A stretch of DNA of 64,000 bases from Platanthera guangdongensis. Its lineage: Eukaryota > Streptophyta > Magnoliopsida > Asparagales > Orchidaceae. The stretch lies in assembly GCA_039583875.1 (NCBI GenBank), contig CM077161.1, positions 65,601,885-65,665,884 of the forward strand, in the 5' to 3' direction. Positions 31,753 through 43,515 of this stretch are shown piece after piece (within the stretch, counting starts at the first letter, position 1; each line of letters opens with the position of its first letter). The position numbers and the translations under genes are program-made. The notes under the pieces were generated by a model. It saw nothing but the letters and a program-made list of their open reading frames with translations, made no database searches and was not told where the DNA came from.

Positions 31753-34216
31753 TGTAACAACCCCATCCGTTCATATGATATATTCTAGAAGGTCCGGCCG
31801 GGGCCCACAGGATATACCACAAAACAGTCGGTGAAGGTACAGGATGATACCAGAGTAGCGCATCGTACCTATCACAAGCATTCTAGCGGAAGCCTAAACT
31901 ACTTGAACTCCTCATGAATGTCCAAATATAAACTCCACATTTTATATATATATAGGAATGTCTTACAGCATCAAAAGTATTGGCCTTAGGGCCTTACAGG
32001 GCTTTCACACAGTGGCCTAAAACAAATTGGCGCGCAGGCCGGCCACAAAAGAAAACACTCAAAAGAACATTAGCCTTCGAGGGCTAGCAGCAGCAGCAAC
32101 ACCAGCAGGAGCATCAACCTCTATGCGACCCGCTCGGCTCTCCAGCACCTGTGCAAGAACAATCCACCCAACGGTGGCAAACAAAAGCAACGGTCAGCGT
32201 TCAGCTGACCAAATTATAACGACCCTACCCCTTCTCTCGGGGCAGCGGTATTTTTCCCTGCAGGCATATCATATCACAAGTATGGCAATATATCAAAATG
32301 TGCTTTCACGCACACAAGCCATCACAACCGTTCGCCGCCCGGCCCAACGGTCCGTGCACTCAGGGCACATTCTTGGTGTTCTGGCAACCTCTTGCCCACC
32401 ACCGTATCAGGGTTATCACCCAACGGTAAATCTCTTGAGCATTTACTCCATGGCGTGCAGCCGGAGTTAGTCCTCGGACACCGGGATGGCCCGTAGCCCC
32501 CCATTATGTCATGGCGCGCAGGCCGAAGACTCTTGCTATGCGCTCCAACAGACCGTACCTTTGGTCTCACATCGGACGGACATAGCGCAGGTCGGATCCT
32601 CCACCCCCCGTTGCTCAAATCGCCTTGCCTTCTCCGAGTACAGCGGACTCATGGCTATATCAAAGGCGCGGGTCGGTCTCACCAATCCTGTTCCTGGCAT
32701 TTAAGCCTGGGCATAAGCCTTACACCCATTTTCTCACAACAACAGCGGGTCTTTCCTGGGCACACCAGTACTTCCTGTTACTCTCTTCACAGGTGGACAC
32801 CGCACAAGCACAAATGTCAGGGGTCTTTCCTGGGCATACCAGTACTTCCTGTGACTCGCTTCACAGGTGGAAACCCTATGACATCAAGCATCACAAAAAG
32901 GGCTTTTCCTGGTCCCACCAGGACTACCTGTGCCTCATTCACAGGTTGGACCCAAAACCATCACAAGGCTATTTTCCTGGGCTACCACCCCAGTACTTCC
33001 TGCTACTCCTTTTCGCAGGTATAACCCGAGACTCCTTACACTACACGTTATCACGGAGTCTTCTCCGGTTCGTATGCAACATCACCAATCCAGACCAACC
33101 TGTCCAGATGGGCTTCACACAGCATGCCTATTCCGTACTCATTTCCGGATCTATATGCACAACAAAAGGGGATTTCAAGAATCACCCAAATGACTCCCAA
33201 AAGCAGCCACCTCTTGGTGGGGGAATCAAAAGATATGCCAAAACAGAAGCCTTCACATGGCTAGGAAGAAAAGTCGTTACCCTTGACGATCGCTTCGGTG
33301 CCATGGCTTGAAAGCTTGCTTGCAAGACTCGCAAGAGCGTTTCCTCCGCAACGCTGGCTTCGGATCTCTCGCCGGTAAACCGCAGCACCACCAACAGCAG
33401 CCCCCTTCCCTTCTTCCTCCTCCTTTCTCTCACTCTTTCTCTCTCTCTTGAAGAAAGATGAAGGCCAATTCAAAGTGAGGATCCTTTTCTGAATTCGGCC
33501 CTTAAGGAAAAAGAAGAAGAGCTTTCAGCCCTTGGATCCAGACTGAAGAAATGGACGGCCACGATTCTGCCAAAAACACACATTTTGACCCGACACGGCT
33601 TCGAACACGGCCGTGTTCCTGGCCGTGTGCCTCAAGCGGCGGTCAACCGACCTATCCAAACCAGTGACACGCCCATGGGACACGCCCGTGTCATGGGCCG
33701 TGTGACCAACACGCCTTCAGACACGCCCGTGTCTGTGGCCGTGTACCTGGGTGAAAAAAATCCCAAATCATCCCGAGACTTCACACGGCCTGGGACACGC
33801 CCGTGTCCCCGGCCGTGTGCCCAGACACGGTACCCAGACACGCCCTGTCAAAATCATTCGGCGGGCTGAGCTCGTCGTTCCGATTTGACACGCCCTGTGA
33901 CACGCCCGTGTCACAGGCCGTGTCACCTATCTCGACACTCGACACTCGACACTCGACGATCTCGACACTCGACGATCTCGACACTCGACACTCAATGACA
34001 CGGCCATGGACACGCCCGTGTCCTAGGCCGTGTGCCTCCTCTCGACGATCGTCGAGCGAAAATCGTCGACACCTAAGTCGACTGTCGACACTGCCTTAAC
34101 ACGCCCTGCGACACGCCCGTGTCGCAGGCCGTGTCCACCTGACACGCCCTGGGACACGCCCGTGTCCCAGGCCGTGTCACCCAAATTTTCCCGTTTCAGA
34201 ACTTTGGGCTGTTACA
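31753..34216 (-). repeat. Gypsy-2 5' LTR (right copy)
   Basis: Nearly identical to the left LTR, same length, and followed by the target duplication AAGTG. Visible differences include two compensating one-base indels (near 31803 and 32239) and mostly C/T or G/A changes. Confidence 0.95.
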
Positions 34217-35624
34217 AAGTGTCACGCCCCAGGGTCACGCCTGACCCGGGCGTGACATATGGGCGTGTACTTCAGCAATTCCGCCCGTCACCTCCAGCAT
34301 TCAATTTCAGCTCAACAAAGTCACGCCGCAAAGAACACGCCCCAGGTACACGCCCCACCAGGGCGTGACTTGTGGGCGTGTACCTCAACTACTTCGTCAG
34401 AATTCAATTCTTGCCCGAAAAAGTCGCACCGAATGTGTCACGCCCCAGGGTCACGCCCGACCAGGGCGTGATAGGGGGGCGTGACCCGACCCAAAAAATT
34501 CTATAAATAGAGCCCAACTCTAAGGGTTCAGGGACACCTTTTGCTTTAAGAGGGGAGGTTCTGTCCTTTGTATTTCTGAACTTTTTAAGCATGTCTTTCC
34601 ATTTTTAGTTCTTAGCTATAGCTTTATGCTTTCCCTGTAGTAGTTCCTAGCTTCGTTCTGTAGTATAATGTTAATGATAGCGTAGTTTACCTTTCCATGC
34701 ACTTGTAATCTCTGGTTTTCAAGCTGTAAGATCTCTGTTTCTATTAATAAAAATTGTTGTTTTCTTTTACGTTTCTGCTCTGTTTTCATTTTCTTCTTCT
34801 ACTCATCCCCCCTCTTCCATCTCACCATGATTAACTAATCCTCCATGTACTCGATGTTAATGATCCGAGGTTCGAGTGATTAGGTTATGATGCTTTGAAT
34901 CTTACCTTTTCTTTTTAGGGTTTAGCTTTGAATTACTCTTGATTTATCATGGGTTTGAGGTATATCATCGATATATACTCTCCACCTTTGCTTTCATTCT
35001 GGGCAAGCCGAGAGGCCGAAAGTTTGAAATGAGCACTCAAGAGTAAAGGGAGTTGTTCGCACCCCTCGAGAGAGGCAGACGTTCAAATCTCCCGGATTGG
35101 AGTAAAATCCATTAGAGGGGTTCACCGCGTAAAGCGAGTTTTAGGCCTCCAATTTAGGCGAAAGTCGGTCGGACCTTCCTAAACTCAGTTAGGCACGGCC
35201 TTCGAGAGAAGCGTGTCAATATTCATGGAACCTCCACGGTCAAGGACCTTTACCCTAATTAGCTTAGGTTTATTTATCGTATTTTTCTAACCACTCTTGC
35301 CGAGGTGATTTCTGATCGAGTGCATTTTCCCTTTCATCGTTACTAAGCTTAAGTTAATCGCTCTTTTAGCTCTCTTTAACTTTTCATGCAAGTAGCCCTC
35401 TTTCATTGCAAGTAGTTCTTTTCCTTTAGCACGTTTAACTTTCTTCTAAAAAACTTAATTTTTCCGTCGATAAAATAATAGATTTCGTGTGAATAAGCTT
35501 ACTCAACTGTTCCCGGATTTCAATACGACACTTGTGTCCCATAGCTGCATTTCGATAGGTATACTTGCCTTGATGAATTGTTAGTTTGGTTATTTTCTCC
35601 TTGCAGATATCTAAGAGACAATCA
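34217..35624 (+). repeat. Athila-type 5' LTR, second part
   Basis: Resumes after Gypsy-2 (34217-34221 is the duplicated AAGTG) and ends GAGACAATCA at 35624. It contains CACGCCC palindromes to 34486, a TATA box at 34502 and an AATAAA at 34746. Confidence 0.93.
34502..34509 (+). promoter_or_regulatory. TATA box of Athila-type 5' LTR
   Basis: TATAAATA within TTCTATAAATAGAG. It is present at the same place in the 3' LTR (44199-44206). AATAAA at 34746-34751 (44443-44448 in the 3' LTR) is a plausible poly(A) signal. Confidence 0.75.
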
Positions 35625-35630
35625 AGTTTT

Positions 35631-35648
35631 TGGCGCCGTTGTCGGGGA
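35631..35648 (+). promoter_or_regulatory. Athila-type primer-binding site (tRNA-Asp type)
   Basis: TGGCGCCGTTGTCGGGGA lies six bases after the LTR end. Athila/Tat elements commonly use a tRNA-Asp primer site of this form. Confidence 0.9.
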
Positions 35649-36242
35649 TGCAACGCTCGTTGATAAATTGAAAATGCGAATATATTAATTTTATCACTTC
35701 TCTTTCTCAGCCTCCTTCTTAAATTTTTCCGCCTACTCACTTGAGTTAAATGGCTGGATTTTGTTAAGTGTGCGTATTTTTAATTTTTTCGCCTACTCAC
35801 TTGAGTTAATTGGCTGGATTTATTTCAAGCAAGTGTGCGTATTTTTATTTTTCCGCCTACTCACTTGAGTTAATTGGCAGGCTTTATTTCAGTAGAGTGT
35901 GTTTACTTTCTGTAGAGTGGGTGTGTTTTAATTTTCTGTCGAGTGCGTGAGTGTAGCTTTTACTTTCCGCCTACTCACTCGGAGTTAAATGGCTGGATTT
36001 TAATTACCGCCCACTTAATAGAAACCCACATCACAAATTTTTCTACACCACCTAATTCTCTCGAAAAGGGAAAAGTGGCTCTAAATGCCACTATCTTGTC
36101 TAGTACCTTGCGAACCCTTCACCGGGTAGCCCTTGGGAAGTTCGGGAGTTAAAACATAAAAAATCTATTTCAAAAAAAAAATTTTCGAACTTCATTAGCT
36201 CTTTTATTTTCTAGTCTTTCTTCTCCTCTCTTCTTCTAGTGT
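35649..36242 (+). other. Athila-type 5' leader with hairpin-forming repeats
   Basis: Four imperfect repeats of GCCTACTCACTTGAGTTAA start at 35731, 35791, 35855 and 35969. Each pairs CTACTC or ACTCA with TGAGT, and they are separated by AAGTGTGCGTATTTTTA-type spacers. An unstructured AT-rich stretch leads to gag. Confidence 0.75.
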
Positions 36243-39119
36243 ATGACCCGCGGTAGTCCGTCGGTTACTTTGGACCTGGACCACGAAATTGAGCGTACTC
36301 TTCGGAGAAGATCGCGATTTCAAGGCCCTACTACCCAAGTGCCGGTTGAGGATTCCGAGTCATTTTCTACCTTAAGAATGGCAGAACCCAACGTGGAGGA
36401 AGTCGTGCATAGGCCTATGTCCTATTATGCACGACCAAATCTCGAGGGTACAGAAACTAGTATAGTTCGCCCTGCAATAAATAATAATAATTTCGAACTG
36501 AAGCCTAGCATAATTCAAATGGTGCAGCAGTATTTGCAATTTGACGGGCTTCAAGATGAAGACCCGAACGCACACATAGCCAGCTTTCTTGAGATTTGTG
36601 ACACCTTCAAGATAAATGGTGTCACAAATGATGCTATTAGGCTAAGATTATTTCCTTTCTCTCTTAGAATTAAGGCTAAGCAGTGGCTGAACACCCTTCC
36701 TAAAAATAGCATAACTACTTGGACGCAATTAACTGAAAAATGTTTGGCCAAGTATTTTCCGCCTGCTAAAACTGCTAAACTTAGGAATGACATTTCTGCC
36801 TTTGGACAAATAGACTCAGAGACCCTTTACGAAACCTGGGAAAGATTTAAAGAATTATTAAGACGATGCCCACATCACGCTCTGCCTGTATGGTTGCAGG
36901 TGCAGACGTTTTATAATGGGCTAAATCAAAGCACGAAGCAAATGATAGACGCAGCTTCTGGCGGTACTTTAAACCATAAGACCCCGGAAGCAGCTCTTGA
37001 GCTGTTTGAAGACATGGCCATGAACACTTACCAGTGGAATGTGCCTAGGTCCCGCCCAAACAAACCTGCAGGTCTCTTTGAAGTGGACAATGTCTCCCAA
37101 CTCGCACTGCAAGTTGAAATATTAAGCAAAAAAATTACGGAGATGACTACTGCCTCCGCCCCTCAGGTATGGGAATCTGCAACTCCTCCCGCCGAACATT
37201 TGGATTATGTAAATAATATGCCTAGAACTGCTTTTAATAATTTTTCTGCTGCGAATTATCATCCTCCTGGTTTTAATTTTCCGAATAGTTATAATCCTGC
37301 GTTAAGAAATCATCTGAATTTTTCGTGGAGCAATCCATCGAATGGTGTGCGCCCGCCACCGCAAAGTGATTTTTCTGCACCACCACCACCTCCTCAAAGT
37401 TTTCCAAAACCTCCAAATTTGGAGGAAGTGTTTACAAAATACATGAATGCTAATGACGCTACGATTAGGACCTTAACCGGAAGTGTTAAAAATTTAGAAA
37501 ATCTGGTAGGACAGCTCGCTAAAATAATTTTTGAGCGACCCGTAGGGACTCTTCCTTCCAATACCGAGCCCAACCCGAGAGAGCAAGCGAAAGCTATAAC
37601 TCTTCGGAGTGGGAAGAAAGTTCCTGGTATGGTAAGTGAAGAACCCGAGGCAAGCTCCGCTCCCGTTTTAAAAAATCAAAGCTTCGTTCCCGTTTTAAAA
37701 ATTCCACCCTCTGCCGAAGAAATTATGACCCCTATCTTAGAAAAAGAACTCACTCCACCACCCACCTTTAAAAATAATCCATCCCCGCCATACCCTTCCG
37801 AACTTAATAAACAACGACAGGATGATCAATACACCCGTTTTTTGGAAATGTTTAAACAAATCTACGTAAATCTGCCTTTCCACGAAGCCATATCCCAGAT
37901 GCCGAAGTACGCAAAATACCTTAAGGACCTCCTAACTAACAAGAAGAAGTTAGAAAACCTTTCGCATGTCACGTTAAATGTCGAATGCTCGGTGGTTTTG
38001 ACAAACGGATTACCGAAGAAAATCAGTGACCCGGGTAGTTTCTCTATCCCGTGTGTCTTTGGTGATCTCTTTGTCAAACACGCTTTAGCCGACTTAGGTG
38101 CGAGTATTAATCTTATGCCCTTCTCGTTGTTTAAAAAGTTAGGAATTGGTAGTCTCAACCCCACACGCATGAGTATCCAGCTAGCCGACAGGTCAGTCAA
38201 ATACCCGTTAGGAATAGTGGAGGACGTCCTAGTCAAAGTTGACAAGTTCATCTTCCTGGTGTACTTTGTCATTTTGGATATCGAAGAAGACGTTGAGGTT
38301 CCCCTGATCCTTGGCCGACCCTTCCTTGCCACCTCCCGAGCTATCATTGACGTAAGTAATGGTAAGCTCTTCCTTCTAGTGGGCTACGATGAGGTAACTT
38401 TCTCTATCACCCCCTCGATGAAGAACACACTAGCTAATGATGACTCCTGTTTTTTCATGGATACCGTAAGTGAAGAATCCTTCTCTCACACCTCTGCTTT
38501 TGAAGAAGAATTTTCCAATTTTTGTTCCTCTCCTCCTCCTCCAACTGAATCTCTACACCTAAGTGAAGAATCCTCCACTCGCCTTTCTGATTTTGAAAAA
38601 GAATTTTTTGATTTCTGTTCCTCTTCTACGTTTCCAACTGAATCGCTGCACGAAGCCGCCATGGCCGCTAGCAACACCCCTTTTAATTTTACATATAAAA
38701 AAGTGTACGAGGACATAGTTTTTGAAAAAGAACAAATTTCCAAAACCTCGTATGATGACCCCCCTACCTTGGAACTGAAAGAACTACCAGAGCACCTTCA
38801 ATACGCTTTCTTAGAAAAGGACTCCAAGCTACCTGTCATAGTTTCGGCCTACCTCACGGATGCACAAAAGGATAAACTTCTTTCAATTTTACAAAAGCAT
38901 CGCCAAGCTATTGCTTGGCAGATATCTGATATTAAGGGCATAAGCCCATCTTTCTGCACTCATAAAATCTTAATGGAAGATAATTCACGTAACTCTATAC
39001 AACCTCAGCGCCGTGTAAACCCAAACATGAAAGACGTAGTTAAGGGCGAGGTTATGAAATTGTTAGATGCAGGAATTATCTATCCTATATCCGACAGTAA
39101 GTGGGTTAGCCCAGTATAG
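36243..39119 (+). CDS. gag-pro: Athila-type Gag-protease, with the start of the reverse transcriptase region (frame ends at a premature stop)
   Basis: ATG 36243 opens a frame of 958 codons. Residues about 80-270 are an Athila-type gag domain (YLQFDGLQDEDPNAH, IKAKQWLNTLP). A proline-rich, disordered stretch follows at about 320-400, with no CCHC knuckle. The aspartic protease has DLGASINLMP at residues about 619-628 and LGRPFL about 686. The frame then enters the connection to reverse transcriptase and stops at TAG 39117-39119, at a position consistent with a CAG to TAG change. The same frame stays open after this stop. Confidence 0.92.
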   Translation: MTRGSPSVTLDLDHEIERTLRRRSRFQGPTTQVPVEDSESFSTLRMAEPNVEEVVHRPMSYYARPNLEGTETSIVRPAINNNNFELKPSIIQMVQQYLQFDGLQDEDPNAHIASFLEICDTFKINGVTNDAIRLRLFPFSLRIKAKQWLNTLPKNSITTWTQLTEKCLAKYFPPAKTAKLRNDISAFGQIDSETLYETWERFKELLRRCPHHALPVWLQVQTFYNGLNQSTKQMIDAASGGTLNHKTPEAALELFEDMAMNTYQWNVPRSRPNKPAGLFEVDNVSQLALQVEILSKKITEMTTASAPQVWESATPPAEHLDYVNNMPRTAFNNFSAANYHPPGFNFPNSYNPALRNHLNFSWSNPSNGVRPPPQSDFSAPPPPPQSFPKPPNLEEVFTKYMNANDATIRTLTGSVKNLENLVGQLAKIIFERPVGTLPSNTEPNPREQAKAITLRSGKKVPGMVSEEPEASSAPVLKNQSFVPVLKIPPSAEEIMTPILEKELTPPPTFKNNPSPPYPSELNKQRQDDQYTRFLEMFKQIYVNLPFHEAISQMPKYAKYLKDLLTNKKKLENLSHVTLNVECSVVLTNGLPKKISDPGSFSIPCVFGDLFVKHALADLGASINLMPFSLFKKLGIGSLNPTRMSIQLADRSVKYPLGIVEDVLVKVDKFIFLVYFVILDIEEDVEVPLILGRPFLATSRAIIDVSNGKLFLLVGYDEVTFSITPSMKNTLANDDSCFFMDTVSEESFSHTSAFEEEFSNFCSSPPPPTESLHLSEESSTRLSDFEKEFFDFCSSSTFPTESLHEAAMAASNTPFNFTYKKVYEDIVFEKEQISKTSYDDPPTLELKELPEHLQYAFLEKDSKLPVIVSAYLTDAQKDKLLSILQKHRQAIAWQISDIKGISPSFCTHKILMEDNSRNSIQPQRRVNPNMKDVVKGEVMKLLDAGIIYPISDSKWVSPV

Positions 39120-41678
39120 GTAGTACCAAAGAAGGGAGGGATAACGGTCGTAAGTAATGAAAATAATGAATTAATCCCGACTCGGACGGTGACTGGATGG
39201 CGAATGTGTATAGATTACCGTAAGTTGAACAACGCCACCCGCAAGGATCACTTCCCCTTGCCGTTCATTGATCAGATTTTAGAACGACTTTCCGGACATA
39301 GCTTTTATTGTTTTCTCGATGGCCTCTCGGGGTATCTTCAAATCCCCATCTCCCCCGAGGACCAGGAGAAAACTACGTTTACTTGTCCCTTCGGCACCTT
39401 CGCCTACAGAAGAATGCCGTTTGGATTGTGCAATGCGCCGGCTACATTCCAACGATGTATGCTCGCCATCTTTGACAAGTATGTAGAAAGCATTATGGAA
39501 GTCTTTATGGATGATTTCTCCGTCTTTGGGAATTCCTTCGATAGTTGCTTAGAGAACCTTGAAAAAGTCTTAGAGCGATGCGAAGAAACTAACCTCGCCT
39601 TAAATTGGGAAAAATGTCATTTTATGGTAAGGGAAGGGTTAGTTTTGGGACATAAAATTTCTGAAAGGGGTATTGAAGTAGACGTTGCGAAAATAGAAGT
39701 TATCGAGAAACTGCCGCCACCTACGAACATAAAAGCCATAAGAAGTTTCCTGGGTCATGCGGGTTTCTACCGCCGCTTCATAAAGGACTTTTCCAAAATC
39801 ACCAAGCCCCTTACCCATCTCTTAGAAAAAGACGCCCCATTCATCTTTGATGACCTCTGTCTAGCTGCCTTCAATTTAATAAAAGAAAAATTAGTTAATG
39901 CGCCAATCATGATAGCTCCGGTGTGGGATCTTCCATTTGAAATAATGTGTGATGCGAGTAGTTATGCGGTGGGAGCCGTACTAGGTCAACGTATTTCCAA
40001 AAACTTCCACCCCATTTATTAGGCTAGTAAAACACTCACATCTGCACAGGAAAATTACACCACAACCGAGAAAGAGCTCTTAGCTGTAGTATTCGCATTT
40101 GACAAATTTCGCCCTTATATTACTCTTTCGAAAATTATTGTTTTTACGGACCACTCGGCCCTCAAATATCTTCTCTCTAAAATAGATGCCAAGCCTCGCT
40201 TGATTCGCTGGGTCTTACTCCTGCAGGAGTTTGACTTAGAGATCCGTGATAAGCGAGGTGCCGAGAACTTGGCCGCGGACCACCTTTTGCGCCTAGATAA
40301 CCCGTTTATAGAGCAATTAGACGAAAATTCTTTTCATTACTATTTCCCTGATGAGAAGCTGTTCATAATTAACACATCTACTTCTCCTTGGTTTGCCCGA
40401 ATCGCCAACTATCTAGTGGCTCGTGTGCTCCCAAAAGAGTTCTCTTCTCAGGAAAAGAAGAAATTCTTTTCTGAGTTGAAGAACTACTTTTGGGAGGACC
40501 CGCATCTTTTTAAAGTCTGTGCAGACCAAGTGATCAGGAGGTGTGTTTCCTTTGATGAAGGATTAGATATTATTAAACATTTGCATGAAGGACCGATAGG
40601 TGGGCACTATCAAGCTGCTCGCACCGCTCACAAAGTGTTAAGCGCGGGTTTTTACTGGCCCACCCTGTTTAAAGACGTGCATGCCTTTGTGAGTAGGTGT
40701 GATAGTTGCCAACGGTCGGGGAATATTTCGAATAAAAATGAAATGCCACAAAATTATTTCCTAGAGTGCGAAGTTTTCGACCTCTGGGGAATTGATTTTG
40801 TCGGCCCTTTTCCTTCTAGCTTCAGGAATAAATACATTTTAGTTGCCGTTGATTATGTTTCGCGTTGGGCCGAAGCCCAAGCCCTTCCTACAAATGACGC
40901 CCGAGTTGTAGTTAATTTCCTAAAAAAATTATTATCTCGATTCGGTACGCCGCGCGCTATCGTCAGTGATAGGGGTTCTCATTTCTGTAACGCACAATTT
41001 TCAAAAATCCTAACTAAATATGACGTTACTCATAAGCTTTCCACTGCCTACCACCCCCAAACTAAAAGACAAGTCGAAGTAGTGAATAGAGAAATAAAAA
41101 GAATTTTAGAAAAGACTGTTTAAATATCTAGAAAAGACTGGTCCGCCAAATTAGACGATGGTCTATGGGCCTACCGAACAGCGTACAAAAACGCCCTCGG
41201 ATGTACGCCATATCGGTTGGTTTATGGAAAATCGTGTCATTTACCAGTAGAGTTAGAGCACCGCGCCTTTTGGGCCTTGCGATTTTTAAACTTCGATCCC
41301 CACTCCGTCGGCGATTTTAGAAAATTTCAACTTAACGAAATCGACGAGTGGCGCTCTTACGCGTATGAAAATAACAGACTTTATAAAGAGCGGACGAAGC
41401 GTTTACACGACCGACATCTTAGGCACCCAAAAATCTTTAAGCCGGGCGACCAAGTGCTTCTTTATAATTCTCGTTTACGTTTATTCCCGGGTAAATTAAA
41501 ATCACGTTGGTCTGGGCCTTTTACTGTTTTAGAAGTCTTTTCTTATGGTACTGTTTTAATTTCTCACCCTGATAAGGGTACTTTCAAAGTGAATGGTCAG
41601 CGTCTTAAACTATATTTCTGTGATGATGTCAGTCTAAATCCTGTTAACTCTATCTTTCCGGTCCTGACATTTGATTAA
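39120..41678 (+). pseudogene. pol: Athila-type Pol: reverse transcriptase, RNase H, integrase (two further stops)
   Basis: It continues in the same frame as gag-protease. Reverse transcriptase has the conserved WRMCIDYRKLN and the active site FMDDF (about 39507). RNase H starts at MCDASS (about 39946). A TAG at 40020-40022 falls inside it, with the downstream frame intact. The integrase zinc finger is about 40600-40720 ([17 protein letters not shown]). Catalytic Asp in GIDFVGPF and VSDRGS and Glu in VEVVNRE are present. A TAA at 41121-41123 ends the core early, and the C-terminal part runs to 41678. No chromodomain follows, as expected for Athila/Tat. Confidence 0.92.
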
Positions 41679-43499
41679 ACTTAACTTTCTTTTTCTCATA
41701 AACTTTGAACTTTATTCGAACTTTAGTTTTGAACAATATTTGGGACAATTTTATTTTGATGCGTCGAGCTCAAACGACGCTTTAAACAAAGGGCGCTCTT
41801 GGGAGGCAACCCAAGTTATCTTTTTCTTTTTTCTTTATTTTACAATTTTTGCCCCGAATGGCTCCGGCAAGCTGAAACTTCTGCGATCGCCTGCTCCACC
41901 GGTTCTAATTCCATGACAAAGTCCATAAGACGACGTTTCCTGAAGATCCACAGCGCACGCATGGAGGAATGGCATCACTCAGCTTTCCCTGCCACATAAA
42001 ACCGGGGAAGTACCTGTTTTTCAATTTTGTCTTTCATTTCTGTACTTTACTTTTCTCTCGTTCTCCGACCTCCTTCTCCATTGAGGACAATATAGATTTT
42101 TAGCTTGTGGGATGAGTTCCTCCTTTTTGCTTTTTGTAAATATCCAAAAATCCAAAACAAAATATGTATATATATAGCTGCATTTTGGTATTTCAATAAG
42201 TACCCCATGTTTATGTTTTGTTTTTCTCAAACTTCTTTATAAACAACGTAGTTAATTATAATTTTTCTAATCATTTTTTTTAATCATATCTCACAAGTAA
42301 AATGTTGGTCATGCTGTGTTTCTAATTCATGGTAGCATGTTAAGGTAAAATATTTCTCTAAACCGTGCATTTCTATTATGGTTTTCCGTTCTTTATTTTC
42401 TTTACTTTCTCTAAAAATTTATCATCCACTATTTTCCTTTTCGTCTTTAGATGATTTTTGTAAGAACATATTTTGAATAACGTAGTAGATATGAACGATC
42501 CAAGTGACATATTATTTTTATTTTCAAGATAATTTCATCAATCTTTTTTTATTATCTCGAACTTGCTTTTTGAAATTTATCGACTCTATGTTTTAAATAA
42601 ATTTAAAAAAAGCGTGAAAATGATTTAGACCATTTTTGTTTACGTTTGAGCTTTCTTGCCAACCTAAACTCTTTTACCACTAGTTAGCCGCTTTTGAGCA
42701 TTTTTTCCAAATTCATTTGATAACTACACACAGCATTTCATTTTCACCAAAGCCCAAATTCCTACCTATCTAATCACGCTAATTTTTTTTGATAGGAAAT
42801 TTTGTGTTATCTTTGGAGAAATTGTTGAAAAAGGTGTACTCAAAAGCAATAAATTGAAAAAAAAAGAGAAAAAAAAATGAAAAAATAAAAATGAATGAAA
42901 ATAATAAAAAAAAGAGATAAATAATCATAAAGAGAAAAAAATAAATTTGTTTATACATATTTTGTTTAAAATAAATTTATTTTTTTTTTTAAAAAACTCG
43001 TTGTTTTGGTTTAGTGTGATTTTTAAGCCTCCATGTTTATATTTGAATTCCACTCCTATTCATATTCCTAAACCAAACGTTTCGGTCCTATTAAGTCCTT
43101 TTGATTCACGCCCTTTTTTTTAATTTTATTTAACAACTAAGAAAAGAAAAAAAGTAAATCAGTTTTAGTTTTGGATTTAAACTTAGATTTTTGTTATTTA
43201 ATTGATATAATTACAATGCGTTGCTTGGATCTAGTAATAACTCAATACGTTCTTTTCATTTTCATTGCCTTGCTCAAATCTATTTAAAGAATTTCGTCAA
43301 AATTCTGGATGATTTATTTTTATTAAGTAAAGTTTATAAAAGTTAAACCATACCTAAATAATTGTTTTAGATTTACGTTTTACATTCTCCCTACCTTGAA
43401 TTTCGCATAGTACTTGTGTAAGTATGATTAAAACTTTTTGAATTAGTCACTCTTATGATTAGCTAGTCTTTATATATTTGCTTGGGGACAAGCAAAACT
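41679..43499 (+). other. Athila-type 3' non-coding region
   Basis: 1.8 kb, very AT-rich, with no credible env-like frame. Conserved marks of this group are the hairpin CTTGGG-AGGCAA-CCCAAG (41798-41815) and TTGAGGACAATATAGATTTT near 42080. Between 42840 and 42960 lies an A-rich simple-sequence tract. Confidence 0.75.
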
Positions 43500-43515
43500 T
43501 AAGCTTGGGGGAATT
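43500..43515 (+). promoter_or_regulatory. Athila-type polypurine tract
   Basis: AAGCTTGGGGGAATTT directly precedes the 3' LTR start TGATAATACGG at 43516. Confidence 0.88.

Larger units (their letters stand above)
24372..34216 (-). mobile_element. Gypsy-2: young chromovirus-type Ty3/gypsy retrotransposon
   Basis: The 2464-bp LTRs at 24372-26835 and 31753-34216 are equal in length and differ at roughly twenty positions by eye (under 1%). Perfect target duplication AAGTG at 24367-24371 and 34217-34221. Gag and Pol lie on the minus strand. Pol is unbroken over 1133 codons and the only coding damage I see is one frameshift in gag. It is the most recent insertion in the window. Confidence 0.96.

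Noticed and set aside
41671..41999. Possible env-like protein after Athila-type pol
   Set aside because: Frames are short and low-complexity, without a convincing signal peptide and transmembrane arrangement.
42840..42960. A-rich tract as a LINE or SINE tail
   Set aside because: It lies within the Athila-type 3' region with no adjacent LINE or SINE body or target duplication.
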